Positions 1 to 6,210 of a stretch of DNA of 64,000 bases are shown one piece after another; within the stretch, counting starts at the first letter, position 1, and each line of letters starts with the position of its first letter. The DNA comes from Henriciella marina (lineage in GTDB: Bacteria; Pseudomonadota; Alphaproteobacteria; Caulobacterales; Hyphomonadaceae), in NCBI RefSeq assembly GCF_027213945.1, contig NZ_JAPWGW010000001.1, positions 1 to 64,000 of the forward strand, read 5' to 3'. Both the position numbers and the translations under genes were made by a program. A model generated the notes under the pieces. It searched no databases. It saw only the letters and a list, made by a program, of their open reading frames with translations, and was not told where the DNA came from.

Positions 1-113
1 TGATCCCGGCCATCTACTACATCCGGGTCGGGCTGCAGATTCCATCAGATTTACCCCGGGCCGAACCGGATAACCGGACCGGCTCATTAACCCCCGAAGG
101 AGAAAAATTATGA
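1..113 (+). CDS. C-terminal end of a heavy-metal RND efflux permease (CusA/CzcA-like), partial
   Basis: An open frame enters from the left edge (reading from base 3) and stops at the TGA at 111-113, which overlaps the ATG of the next gene. The visible 36 residues begin with IPAIYYIRVG, which resembles the last membrane helix of CusA/CzcA permeases (pattern IPAxY followed by a basic or polar tail). CusA-type pumps export Cu(I)/Ag(I) or divalent metals from periplasm and cytoplasm. Two CusF-like copper proteins follow directly, which supports a copper/silver efflux role. Only the tail is visible, so the family call rests on a short match plus context. Confidence 0.5.
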   Translation, partial: IPAIYYIRVGLQIPSDLPRAEPDNRTGSLTPEGEKL

Positions 114-325
114 CCAGACAACTGTTGAAACTACCGCTTTTGATTCCAATGCTAGTCAGTGGCGCCATGCTGCCAGCGGCCGCACAGGATCGCTCACCAG
201 ACAGAATGATGATGGACGGCGGCATGATTGGTGGTGGCCTGTTCGGCATGATTTTCATGCTGCTTGTTTTGCTCCTGCTCGTCCTCGGTATCGCTGCCCT
301 CATCAAATATCTGAGGTCGAAATAA
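110..325 (+). CDS. Small exported or membrane protein in a copper-efflux module
   Basis: 71 residues. The ATG at 110 overlaps the stop of the upstream permease frame (ATGA), with an AAGGAG ribosome site at about 97-102, so the two are translationally coupled. Residues 1-25 form a signal peptide ending AAAQ. A Met- and Gly-rich stretch (residues 33-48, including MMMDGGM) precedes one strongly hydrophobic helix (about 45-66) and a basic end, LRSK. Methionine clusters are common in periplasmic copper handlers, so it may be an accessory of the efflux pump. I do not recognise a named family. It resembles short SHOCT-like membrane proteins without the SHOCT motif. Confidence 0.65.
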   Translation: MTRQLLKLPLLIPMLVSGAMLPAAAQDRSPDRMMMDGGMIGGGLFGMIFMLLVLLLLVLGIAALIKYLRSK

Positions 326-419
326 CAGTCCCGTATTCATCCACCTTATCCCCCCCGTCCCGGACGCGCATCGGGGGCCTCTGTTGAAAGCCGCGCCAGA
401 CAACCCACAAAGGAAGAAA

Positions 420-908
420 ATGATGAAAACCCTCGTCAGAAAGACCAGCGTCACAGGCGCAATCCTCGGACTGGCCCTGATCGGTCCGGCGCTCGCCCAG
501 GAGGCCGGCATGAAAGACATGGACATGTCCGGCATGAGCTGCTGCGGCGACATGGCGCCCGGCTTTGGTGTCATTAACAGCGTCGATCTGGATGCCCGAA
601 CCGTCAATATTTCACACGACCCGATCAAGAAGATCGGCTGGGAAGAAATGACAATGGACTTCAAGGTCGGCGGAATGGTTGCGCTCGACAAATTCGAGAA
701 TGGTGACAACGTCCATTTCGTGCTCAAGAAGGACGCCAGCGACAATTATGATATCGCCATGATGATGCCGATCGGCGGGGATCCGCATGCTTTCAAGCAA
801 TCCATGATGTCGATTATGAAAGGCGGTGGCATGATGGACTGCAACATGGGCGGACACGGATCCATGTCTGGTATGACGCCTGATGAGCACGTCAGCGGGC
901 ATCACTAA
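420..908 (+). CDS. CusF-like periplasmic copper-binding protein
   Basis: 162 residues. I chose the ATG at 420 because AGGAAGAA lies just upstream; an in-frame TTG at 384 is unlikely. Residues 1-27 are a signal peptide ending ALAQ. The core around residues 65-80 reads SHDPIKKIGWEEMTM, a close match to the Cu(I)/Ag(I) site of CusF: His66, Trp74, Met77 and Met79 match the known His, Trp and two Met ligands. Flanks are rich in Met, Cys and His (MKDMDMSGMSCC at the N side and a His/Met-rich tail), which could bind additional copper. CusF shuttles copper to the CusCBA pump, and the gene follows the end of such a permease. Longer than E. coli CusF because of both tails. Confidence 0.85.
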   Translation: MMKTLVRKTSVTGAILGLALIGPALAQEAGMKDMDMSGMSCCGDMAPGFGVINSVDLDARTVNISHDPIKKIGWEEMTMDFKVGGMVALDKFENGDNVHFVLKKDASDNYDIAMMMPIGGDPHAFKQSMMSIMKGGGMMDCNMGGHGSMSGMTPDEHVSGHH

Positions 909-928
909 CCGTTTTTTTAGCATTTCGG

Positions 929-950
929 CCCGGCTTTCCCGCAAGCCGGG
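929..950. terminator. Stem-loop after the first CusF-like gene
   Basis: An 8-bp perfect stem (CCCGGCTT / AAGCCGGG) with a 6-nt loop lies 21 bp after the stop at 908. It is not followed by a T run, so it may be a weak or Rho-assisted terminator, or an mRNA-stabilising hairpin between the two CusF-like genes. Confidence 0.35.
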
Positions 951-1123
951 TCTCAGACGCTCGGCAACCATTTGCCTTGGAATGCGCGGCCTGCGCGCTT
1001 TCCGACTCGGATCGCCACCCGGCCACTCGCTTTATTGCCTCTGGGGTCAAAGCTTTTCGCTAGCGCCGAACCAATCGAAGAAGACACAAATCCATTTAAA
1101 CTCAGCCTCCAAAAGGACCCGCT

Positions 1124-1585
1124 ATGACACCATTGAACCTGATCGCAGTTAGCCTATTCGCGTTTGGCCTCGTAGCCTGCGACAATGCCCGCGACACACT
1201 ACCCGCCTCGGGGGACACAGCAGCAACGCCCATGGATATAGCCGAAGACAACGCTATGCATCACGCAGGTCATAAGGCCGGCAATGGTGGCATCGGTCAC
1301 GCCTTCGGCACAATCCGATCGGTCGATGACGAACAGGACTTTCTGACGATCGAGCACGGCCCCTTCGAGGGCATTGCCATGGGCGCCATGACCATGGGGT
1401 TCGGTATTATGGGCGGAGTTGATCTCTCTCGTTTTTCCGAAGGCGACGAGGTTGAATTCATGGTCAAACAAGGCCGCGACGCCTCCTACAGGATCATGGC
1501 GATCTGCAAGAAAAATACCGACGGTGCAAATTGCCTTGACGGCGTGATGGACCACCAGGAATCAAACGGGAAGGTTGCAGAATAA
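1124..1585 (+). CDS. CusF-domain copper-binding lipoprotein, variant site
   Basis: 153 residues. The start of the protein is a lipoprotein signal with a lipobox-like LVAC at Cys19, so it is predicted to be membrane-anchored in the periplasm. A His/Met-rich linker (AMHHAGHK) precedes a CusF-like domain at about residues 58-105. In that domain EHGPFEGIAMGAMTM matches the CusF metal site, with His78, Met89 and Met91 kept. The tryptophan that caps Cu(I) in CusF is replaced by Met86. A third methionine would change affinity or oxidation protection. Probably a copper chaperone or buffer working with the neighbouring CusF-like protein. The 215-bp gap upstream could carry its own promoter. Confidence 0.75.
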   Translation: MTPLNLIAVSLFAFGLVACDNARDTLPASGDTAATPMDIAEDNAMHHAGHKAGNGGIGHAFGTIRSVDDEQDFLTIEHGPFEGIAMGAMTMGFGIMGGVDLSRFSEGDEVEFMVKQGRDASYRIMAICKKNTDGANCLDGVMDHQESNGKVAE

Positions 1586-1809
1586 GCGCTCTCCGATGGA
1601 GCGCCGGCTATATAGATGGGTCGTTGTGATCTTCGGCATCCAGATACTGCTCTGGATGATGTGATCGTGTGGCGGAGATTAAGGCAATCGGGATGTCCGG
1701 CTCAAGCAAAGTTCAACTGAAGGTGCCAAAGCGAGCTAGTTTTTTTCTGGATGTCGCAAAAACTCGCCGATCGCGATCAAGCGGGATCTTCGGGCGTTCG
1801 CTGAGCCTT
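1586..1809. other. Intergenic stretch without a recognised gene
   Basis: A small hairpin (GCGCTC / GAGCGC, about 1586-1604) lies right after the CusF lipoprotein stop but has no T run. A short open frame at 1669-1869 has no ribosome site and no recognisable protein features, and runs into the acyltransferase end on the other strand. I see nothing else. Confidence 0.4.
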
Positions 1810-2913
1810 TCAATTGTAAACAACGCGGCTGGCGCTTCGATTGATTGCGCTGTTCAAACTAACGCGTAGGGCTGGCTTTGCCCGCAGAGCCGGCTCTTCG
1901 ACAAAATGACGAAGCGCTATAGCCATTATGAGCGTACTAGAGGCCATGACAGCGAACAAGGTGCCTATCCCAATACCAGGATTCAGCGCCACAGCCATCT
2001 GTCCAATTGGCCAATGCAGGATGTAGACGCCGTAGGATATATCTTTAACGTCTCGAACTTGCCGCCCCATCGAGCCAGGGATCTTCTTAAACCCCAACCA
2101 TAGTAAGACGTACGCATTGGCGAGTTGGCCGACGACTATGCCAGCAGGAGTTCCGAAAGAGGCATAGGCCAACAACAGGACCAGGACCGAACCAAAGGCA
2201 GTAAGGGCGATTAAATGTTTGAGGCGGTAGAAAAGCGCCCCTGTCATAAATGCTGGTCCGAAGCGAGCCATAGCTCCAGCAGTTTCATCTAGTGGACCGG
2301 TATAGGTAAACACTTGAATGCTGAATGATGCTATCAAGGACGCAGCGAAAATCGCTGGTATGCCCCAAGACTGACGCCACACGCCTAGGCCAGCTGCGAC
2401 ACCTGCTAGCACATAGCAAACCAACTCGTAGCGAATAGTCCACAGAGGCCGGTTAATTTCATTTATTGCATTGTGCTCGAATACGCCTTGAAGTTCGCCT
2501 TGCGGGTTGAGCTGTGACAGTGTCAAAAATGGATAAGCCCAGCTTTGTGAAGAAGCGAAATACGCGCTTATTGAAAGGTTTGTCATTATCGGCCCGAGTA
2601 ATAGCCAACAGGCGAAAACAACAATGACCAAGCCAGGAAAAATGCGGAGGCTCCGCGCTAGCCAATAACTTGTCATATCCTGCGATTTGGCTAGCGACGC
2701 GGCAAGCATATAGCCTGACAAGATAAAGAAGCCATCGAGCGCGTATTGTACAATGGTGTCGATTACGCTTGCCCATGTCCCTTCCATCGGTAGGCCTTGG
2801 GGTATCATGAGCGAATGTCCATATAGGATAAGGAATGCAAATCCGATCCGTAGCGCTGTGAAATTGTTCAGCCGATCTTCAAGACGGCCATGGCCTAACG
2901 CAGTTGTTGTCAT
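1810..2913 (-). CDS. Acyltransferase 3 family membrane protein (OafA/NodX-like)
   Basis: 367 residues from the ATG at 2913, which has AAAGAAG upstream; an in-frame start 26 codons earlier adds an uncharacteristic leader. The protein is built of about ten membrane helices. The N-terminal NFTALRIGFAFLILYGHS holds the arginine and the histidine typical of this family's first helix, and DGFFILSGYMLA and LARSLRIFPG are also family-like. Such enzymes transfer acetyl or other acyl groups from inside the cell onto surface glycans, O-antigen or lipids. No other glycan genes are adjacent, so the substrate is unknown. Base composition looks lower in GC than in the neighbours, and it sits beside an insertion sequence, so it may be acquired DNA. 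Confidence 0.85.
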   Translation of the reverse strand: MTTTALGHGRLEDRLNNFTALRIGFAFLILYGHSLMIPQGLPMEGTWASVIDTIVQYALDGFFILSGYMLAASLAKSQDMTSYWLARSLRIFPGLVIVVFACWLLLGPIMTNLSISAYFASSQSWAYPFLTLSQLNPQGELQGVFEHNAINEINRPLWTIRYELVCYVLAGVAAGLGVWRQSWGIPAIFAASLIASFSIQVFTYTGPLDETAGAMARFGPAFMTGALFYRLKHLIALTAFGSVLVLLLAYASFGTPAGIVVGQLANAYVLLWLGFKKIPGSMGRQVRDVKDISYGVYILHWPIGQMAVALNPGIGIGTLFAVMASSTLIMAIALRHFVEEPALRAKPALRVSLNSAINRSASRVVYN

Positions 2914-3035
2914 CGACACTTCTTTCGCTTCACTGATCAAGGGCAACGCAAGGATTGGGCCAACTGGGGCACTGTCAGACCAAACCAGCATTGAGCGCCT
3001 AGGTGGATCTGGATAAGTTCAGTCCATGCTCAAAA

Positions 3036-3854
3036 GGGTATTGTCAGAAGAACTTCGCTTGAGTCGGCCATCCCGACCGCCCTACTCTCTCCGGCATGAC
3101 AAAATCTCCATTCCGCTACTTCAAAACGTCGCCTGAAATCATCCGCCTTGCCGTCATGATGTATGTACGGTTCCCACTATCTCTTCGGAACGTCGAAGAT
3201 CTTCTCCACGAGCGGGGGATCGAAGTCAGCCATGAAACGGTCCGGTACTGGTGGAACCGCTTTGGCCCCATGTTTGCCAGCGAGATCAGGCAGCGCCGTT
3301 CACAGCAGCTTCGTCAGATCACGCAATGGCGATGGCATCTGGATGAGGTCTTCGTGAAGATCAACGGAAAGACGCATTATCTCTGGCGAGCTGTCGACCA
3401 TGAAGGCGAAATTCTCGAGAGCTATGTGACGAAAACTAGAGACAAATCAGCGGCTTTGCGATTCCTGAAGAAAGCGATGAAGCGCTACGGCGCACCGCGG
3501 ACAGTCGTCACCGATCGGCTAAGATCGTACGGCGCAGCGATGAAGGAGATAGGGAATATCGATCGGCAGGAGGTCGGTCGCCATCTCAACAATCGAGCTG
3601 AAAATTCACATTTGCCGTTCCGACGACGAGAGCGAGCGATGTCGAGGTTCAGGCACATGTCGAACCTGCAGAAGTTCGCGTCGACACACGCTTCGTTTCA
3701 CAACCACTTCAACCTGGAACGTCACCTTAATTCAAGAAGTCGCTTCAAGCTGAACCGAGACGCCGCCCTCCTCGAATGGCGCCAGCTTCTGGCCGTCTAA
3801 GCCGTTGTATTCATTGAAAAACAGAGACCACTTTGCCTTAGTCTGACAACACCC
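3036..3854 (+). mobile_element. Complete IS6-family insertion sequence
   Basis: An 819-bp element bounded by inverted ends. The left end reads GGGTATTGTCAGA (3036-3048) and the right end, read inward, GGGTGTTGTCAGA (3854-3842), 12 of 13 identical. It carries one full-length transposase. The size fits IS6 (about 0.8 kb). The 8-bp flanks (GCTCAAAA left, GAAATCTA right) do not match, so there is no visible target duplication. That suggests a later deletion or rearrangement, consistent with the right flank being a ParB-like gene cut at base 3855 whose remainder is absent on the left. Related ends recur at 24.4, 39.3, 39.5 and 41.8 kb. Confidence 0.85.
3096..3800 (+). CDS. IS6-family DDE transposase
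   Basis: 234 residues, the usual length for IS6/IS26 transposases. An N-terminal helix-turn-helix region (about residues 10-60, including SHETVRYWWNRFG) precedes the DDE catalytic core. Visible catalytic residues are Asp83 in HLDEVFVKI, Asp140 in VVTDRLRSY and Glu169 in NNRAENSH, followed by the conserved RRRER. It ends LLEWRQLLAV, typical of the family. It catalyses replicative cointegrate-forming transposition. No frameshift or internal stop is seen, so the element may be active. It lies 60 bp inside the left end and leaves 54 bp to the right end. Confidence 0.93.
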   Translation: MTKSPFRYFKTSPEIIRLAVMMYVRFPLSLRNVEDLLHERGIEVSHETVRYWWNRFGPMFASEIRQRRSQQLRQITQWRWHLDEVFVKINGKTHYLWRAVDHEGEILESYVTKTRDKSAALRFLKKAMKRYGAPRTVVTDRLRSYGAAMKEIGNIDRQEVGRHLNNRAENSHLPFRRRERAMSRFRHMSNLQKFASTHASFHNHFNLERHLNSRSRFKLNRDAALLEWRQLLAV

Positions 3855-4211
3855 GAAATCTAGGTCTAGCTCGCTCAGGGCGCCAAGCTCGAGACGGAGA
3901 AGGTCTTCATCCCAGCCGGCGTTCTGTGCGAGCTTATTGTCAGCAAGGACATAAGCGCGCTTTTCAGCCTCGCTCAGATGCTCGATGCAAATACACGGTA
4001 CAGTGTCCATGCCGATAGACTTGGCAGCCTCAACACGGCCGTGCCCAGCAAGGATCCGATTGTTATTGTCGACAAGGACCGGATTGGTAAATCCGAAACG
4101 CAGGATGCTCGCCTCAAGCTGTCCGAGCTGTTTGCGAGAATGCGTCCTGGCATTGTTTTTCCAGGGCGTGAGACTTCGCGGATCGAGATATTCGATATGG
4201 CGTTCTGTCAT
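3855..4211 (-). pseudogene. ParB-like nuclease domain protein, cut off by the IS6 element
   Basis: The ATG at 4211 has AGGAGA upstream. The first 119 residues are a ParB/Srx-like N-terminal domain: DPRSLTPWKNNARTHS, then ASILRFGFTNPVLVD and the hallmark ILAGHGRVEAAK, then YVLADNKLAQNAGWD. The domain begins proteins such as phage-type DNA methylases of the ParB/N4-N6-MTase type as well as partition proteins. After Phe119 the frame enters the IS6 end, runs 40 more codons of IS-derived sequence and stops at 3732-3734. The downstream portion of the gene is not found on the other side of the IS. The chimeric 159-residue product is probably non-functional. Confidence 0.8.
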
Positions 4212-4290
4212 GAGATTTCTCCTTTTCCTGAATTCTCATGACTATCTCGTGTCTGCGAAGATGGTGAATTCTGTCAAGCCTTTGAAAGAA

Positions 4291-4327
4291 ATCGTATAAT
4301 TCTGCGATTTCGTATAATTTCGCGATT
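4291..4327. repeat. Two tandem 18-bp repeats upstream of the ParB-like gene
   Basis: TCGTATAATTCTGCGATT at 4292-4309 is followed directly by TCGTATAATTTCGCGATT at 4310-4327, 16 of 18 identical. It lies about 80 bp upstream of the ParB-like start on the minus strand. The unit is AT-rich and contains GCGATT/AATCGC half-sites. It could be an operator or an iteron-like site belonging to the truncated gene's element. The rest of 4212-4673 shows no gene. Confidence 0.45.
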
Positions 4328-4673
4328 GCCAACTGCATAAGCGCTTGAAGAGTCAACACAATCTGTTCTTCGTATGATCGCTTTATGCGCCGCTCCTGTT
4401 CTCACCACTGCTGGCGAAAGGAGCAATTTGTCATTAAATTTCTGCAATAAAACGAGTTTGTCTGACTTTTTTCTCCGCAAGCCGGCAGCCGTCTTCTCTC
4501 GCTCCATTGAGCATCTGTGCCCCGGTCGGCTTTGAATGAGGGAAAAAACCGTCTGATTAGTTTCTTATTGAAAGCGATCGCAGGCGGCCTGGATCACATA
4601 ATGCGGAATATGAGAATCTGGTCGCGTGAACCGCGCACTCCAGACGATGAAGTAGAGAGCTCCATATCTACAT

Positions 4674-5957
4674 TCATTGAAACGGCGAAAGACCATCGTT
4701 AAACAACGCGACGACTTCATCAGCGATCCGGTAGGGCGAGGGATCGTCGAGGTCGCTGATCCATTTGGGAATCCACAGATAAGCGCCGGCGCGCGCGAGG
4801 GTGACCGCTTCGAAGTCATGATCCCTTCGGCTGCCATCCTTCATCCCTTCGGTGGCGAACTCATAAGTCCGGCCCAGCAGTTCGCGCAGCTGTTTCCTGA
4901 CCTTTCTCTGTACGGCCGGCGAAAGCACGTCCAGACCCATCCAGCCTGCGACCGGTTGCAAGGGCCCGACCATGGCCTGCGTATTGAGGTGGGAGACGAT
5001 GGCGGCCTTCTCCAAGCCGTTGTGGCCATGCTCGACCGCGTAGTCGATAAAGGCGCTATAGAGACTGTAGCTGCGCTCGAGACAGCGCTGTACGAGATCC
5101 TCGCGGTCCCGGAAATAGTGGTAGACCGTCCCGCGTGTGGCGCTGAGCGCATGGGCGACATCGTCGAGGGAAATATTTTCGACGCCGTGCAGGTTAATGA
5201 GCTGCGAGCCCTTCATGAGAATCTGTTCGATGCGCAGATCGGCCGTCGACTGATCCCCGAATCCAGACACGCTGATACGGGAAAACTCGTCGGCATTCTT
5301 GTAGAAGCGGAAGTCGTTGCCGCGGCGGGCGGCCGATCCGAATTTGATAAAGTCGACTAGCGCGTCGACATCGCGGGCCCGGCGATTGCGCGGCGCCCAG
5401 CGGTGCGACATACGTGCGAACGCCACTATTGAAGGCAAGATGCGCGCGATGACCCGCTCATCGCAGGGCCTGATATTCGCTTGGTCGATGCCTTCGCCGA
5501 TCATCGCCGCAAGTCTCTCATAATTCCGGTAGCGCGCCTTGTTGATGATCGCGCGCGGGCCTTCAGACAGCACGCCGGTATCAGTGATGAGAGCCGTCTG
5601 GTCCGCTTCGGGCGACAGGCTGAGCCGAAGATATTCTAGCACTTGTTCTAGCCCGGCCGGTGACTCGCTGGCCTGGTCGAGATGCTCTGTGTCGGCTTCG
5701 CAGCTCTTCTGGTAGCAGCGGAAGATCAGGTCCTCGCGGTCGGCGACATAGTGATAGAAGGTTGCGCGGCCGACGCCCATCCGCTTGGCGAGATCGGCGA
5801 AGCCGACAGAGCCTACACCCAATTCATTGAACATGGCCGCCGCCTCGCGGAGGATCGCCTCCTGCTTGGAGGTCTTCTTCCGGCTCATAGATGGCTTGCC
5901 GGGCGATGAGGCGCCTGTTTCAGGCTTTACGATACTGAGTCTCATCTTCTCGCCCAT
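4674..5957 (-). CDS. Tandem TetR-TetR transcriptional regulator
   Basis: 427 residues, twice the usual TetR length. The ATG at 5957 has GGAAGG seven bases upstream. Two complete helix-turn-helix domains are visible. The first is at about residues 30-80, with AKRMGVGRATFYHYVADRED. The second is at about 230-280, with ALSATRGTVYHYFRDREDL. Each is followed by an alpha-helical ligand-binding half (FEA-VTLARAGAYLWIP near the end). A single chain can therefore supply both DNA-reading heads that a TetR dimer normally provides, or form a four-headed dimer. It is divergent from a TonB receptor (6211) across a 253-bp region with inverted-repeat sites, so it probably represses that receptor. The ligand is unknown. 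Confidence 0.85.
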   Translation of the reverse strand: MGEKMRLSIVKPETGASSPGKPSMSRKKTSKQEAILREAAAMFNELGVGSVGFADLAKRMGVGRATFYHYVADREDLIFRCYQKSCEADTEHLDQASESPAGLEQVLEYLRLSLSPEADQTALITDTGVLSEGPRAIINKARYRNYERLAAMIGEGIDQANIRPCDERVIARILPSIVAFARMSHRWAPRNRRARDVDALVDFIKFGSAARRGNDFRFYKNADEFSRISVSGFGDQSTADLRIEQILMKGSQLINLHGVENISLDDVAHALSATRGTVYHYFRDREDLVQRCLERSYSLYSAFIDYAVEHGHNGLEKAAIVSHLNTQAMVGPLQPVAGWMGLDVLSPAVQRKVRKQLRELLGRTYEFATEGMKDGSRRDHDFEAVTLARAGAYLWIPKWISDLDDPSPYRIADEVVALFNDGLSPFQ

Positions 5958-6102
5958 CGCCTGCCTTCCTTCAGCCCTGCCTGTTTCAAGTCCACGCCTA
6001 CAACGGCCTCAGGGCGAGGATGAATCGCATCCCTTTTGTGGCTCGGCAACCCGCCAGGCACGACGCGACGATCAGTCAATATCATATTTTTCCATACAGT
6101 GG

Positions 6103-6169
6103 TGTCGAAAATGTTGACAAACCCACTCCGACATATTCATACCGTTACATACACAAGTGTCGAAAACGA
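6103..6169. promoter_or_regulatory. Candidate operator pair between the double TetR gene and the TonB receptor
   Basis: The word GTGTCGAAAA occurs twice in the divergent promoter region. The first, at 6103-6119, is TGTCGAAAATGTTGACA, an imperfect inverted repeat with TGTC/GACA arms. The second contains GTCGAAAACGAC (6159-6170), with perfect GTCG/CGAC arms around AAAA. Position and symmetry fit TetR-type operators. Binding by the tandem TetR is an inference. Confidence 0.45.
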
Positions 6170-6210
6170 CCACCCAAGCCTAAGTGGCGCGGGAATTTGG
6201 GGAGGAAAAC

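Noticed and set aside
3028-3862. 8-bp target duplication around the IS6 element
   Set aside because: Flanks GCTCAAAA and GAAATCTA do not match.
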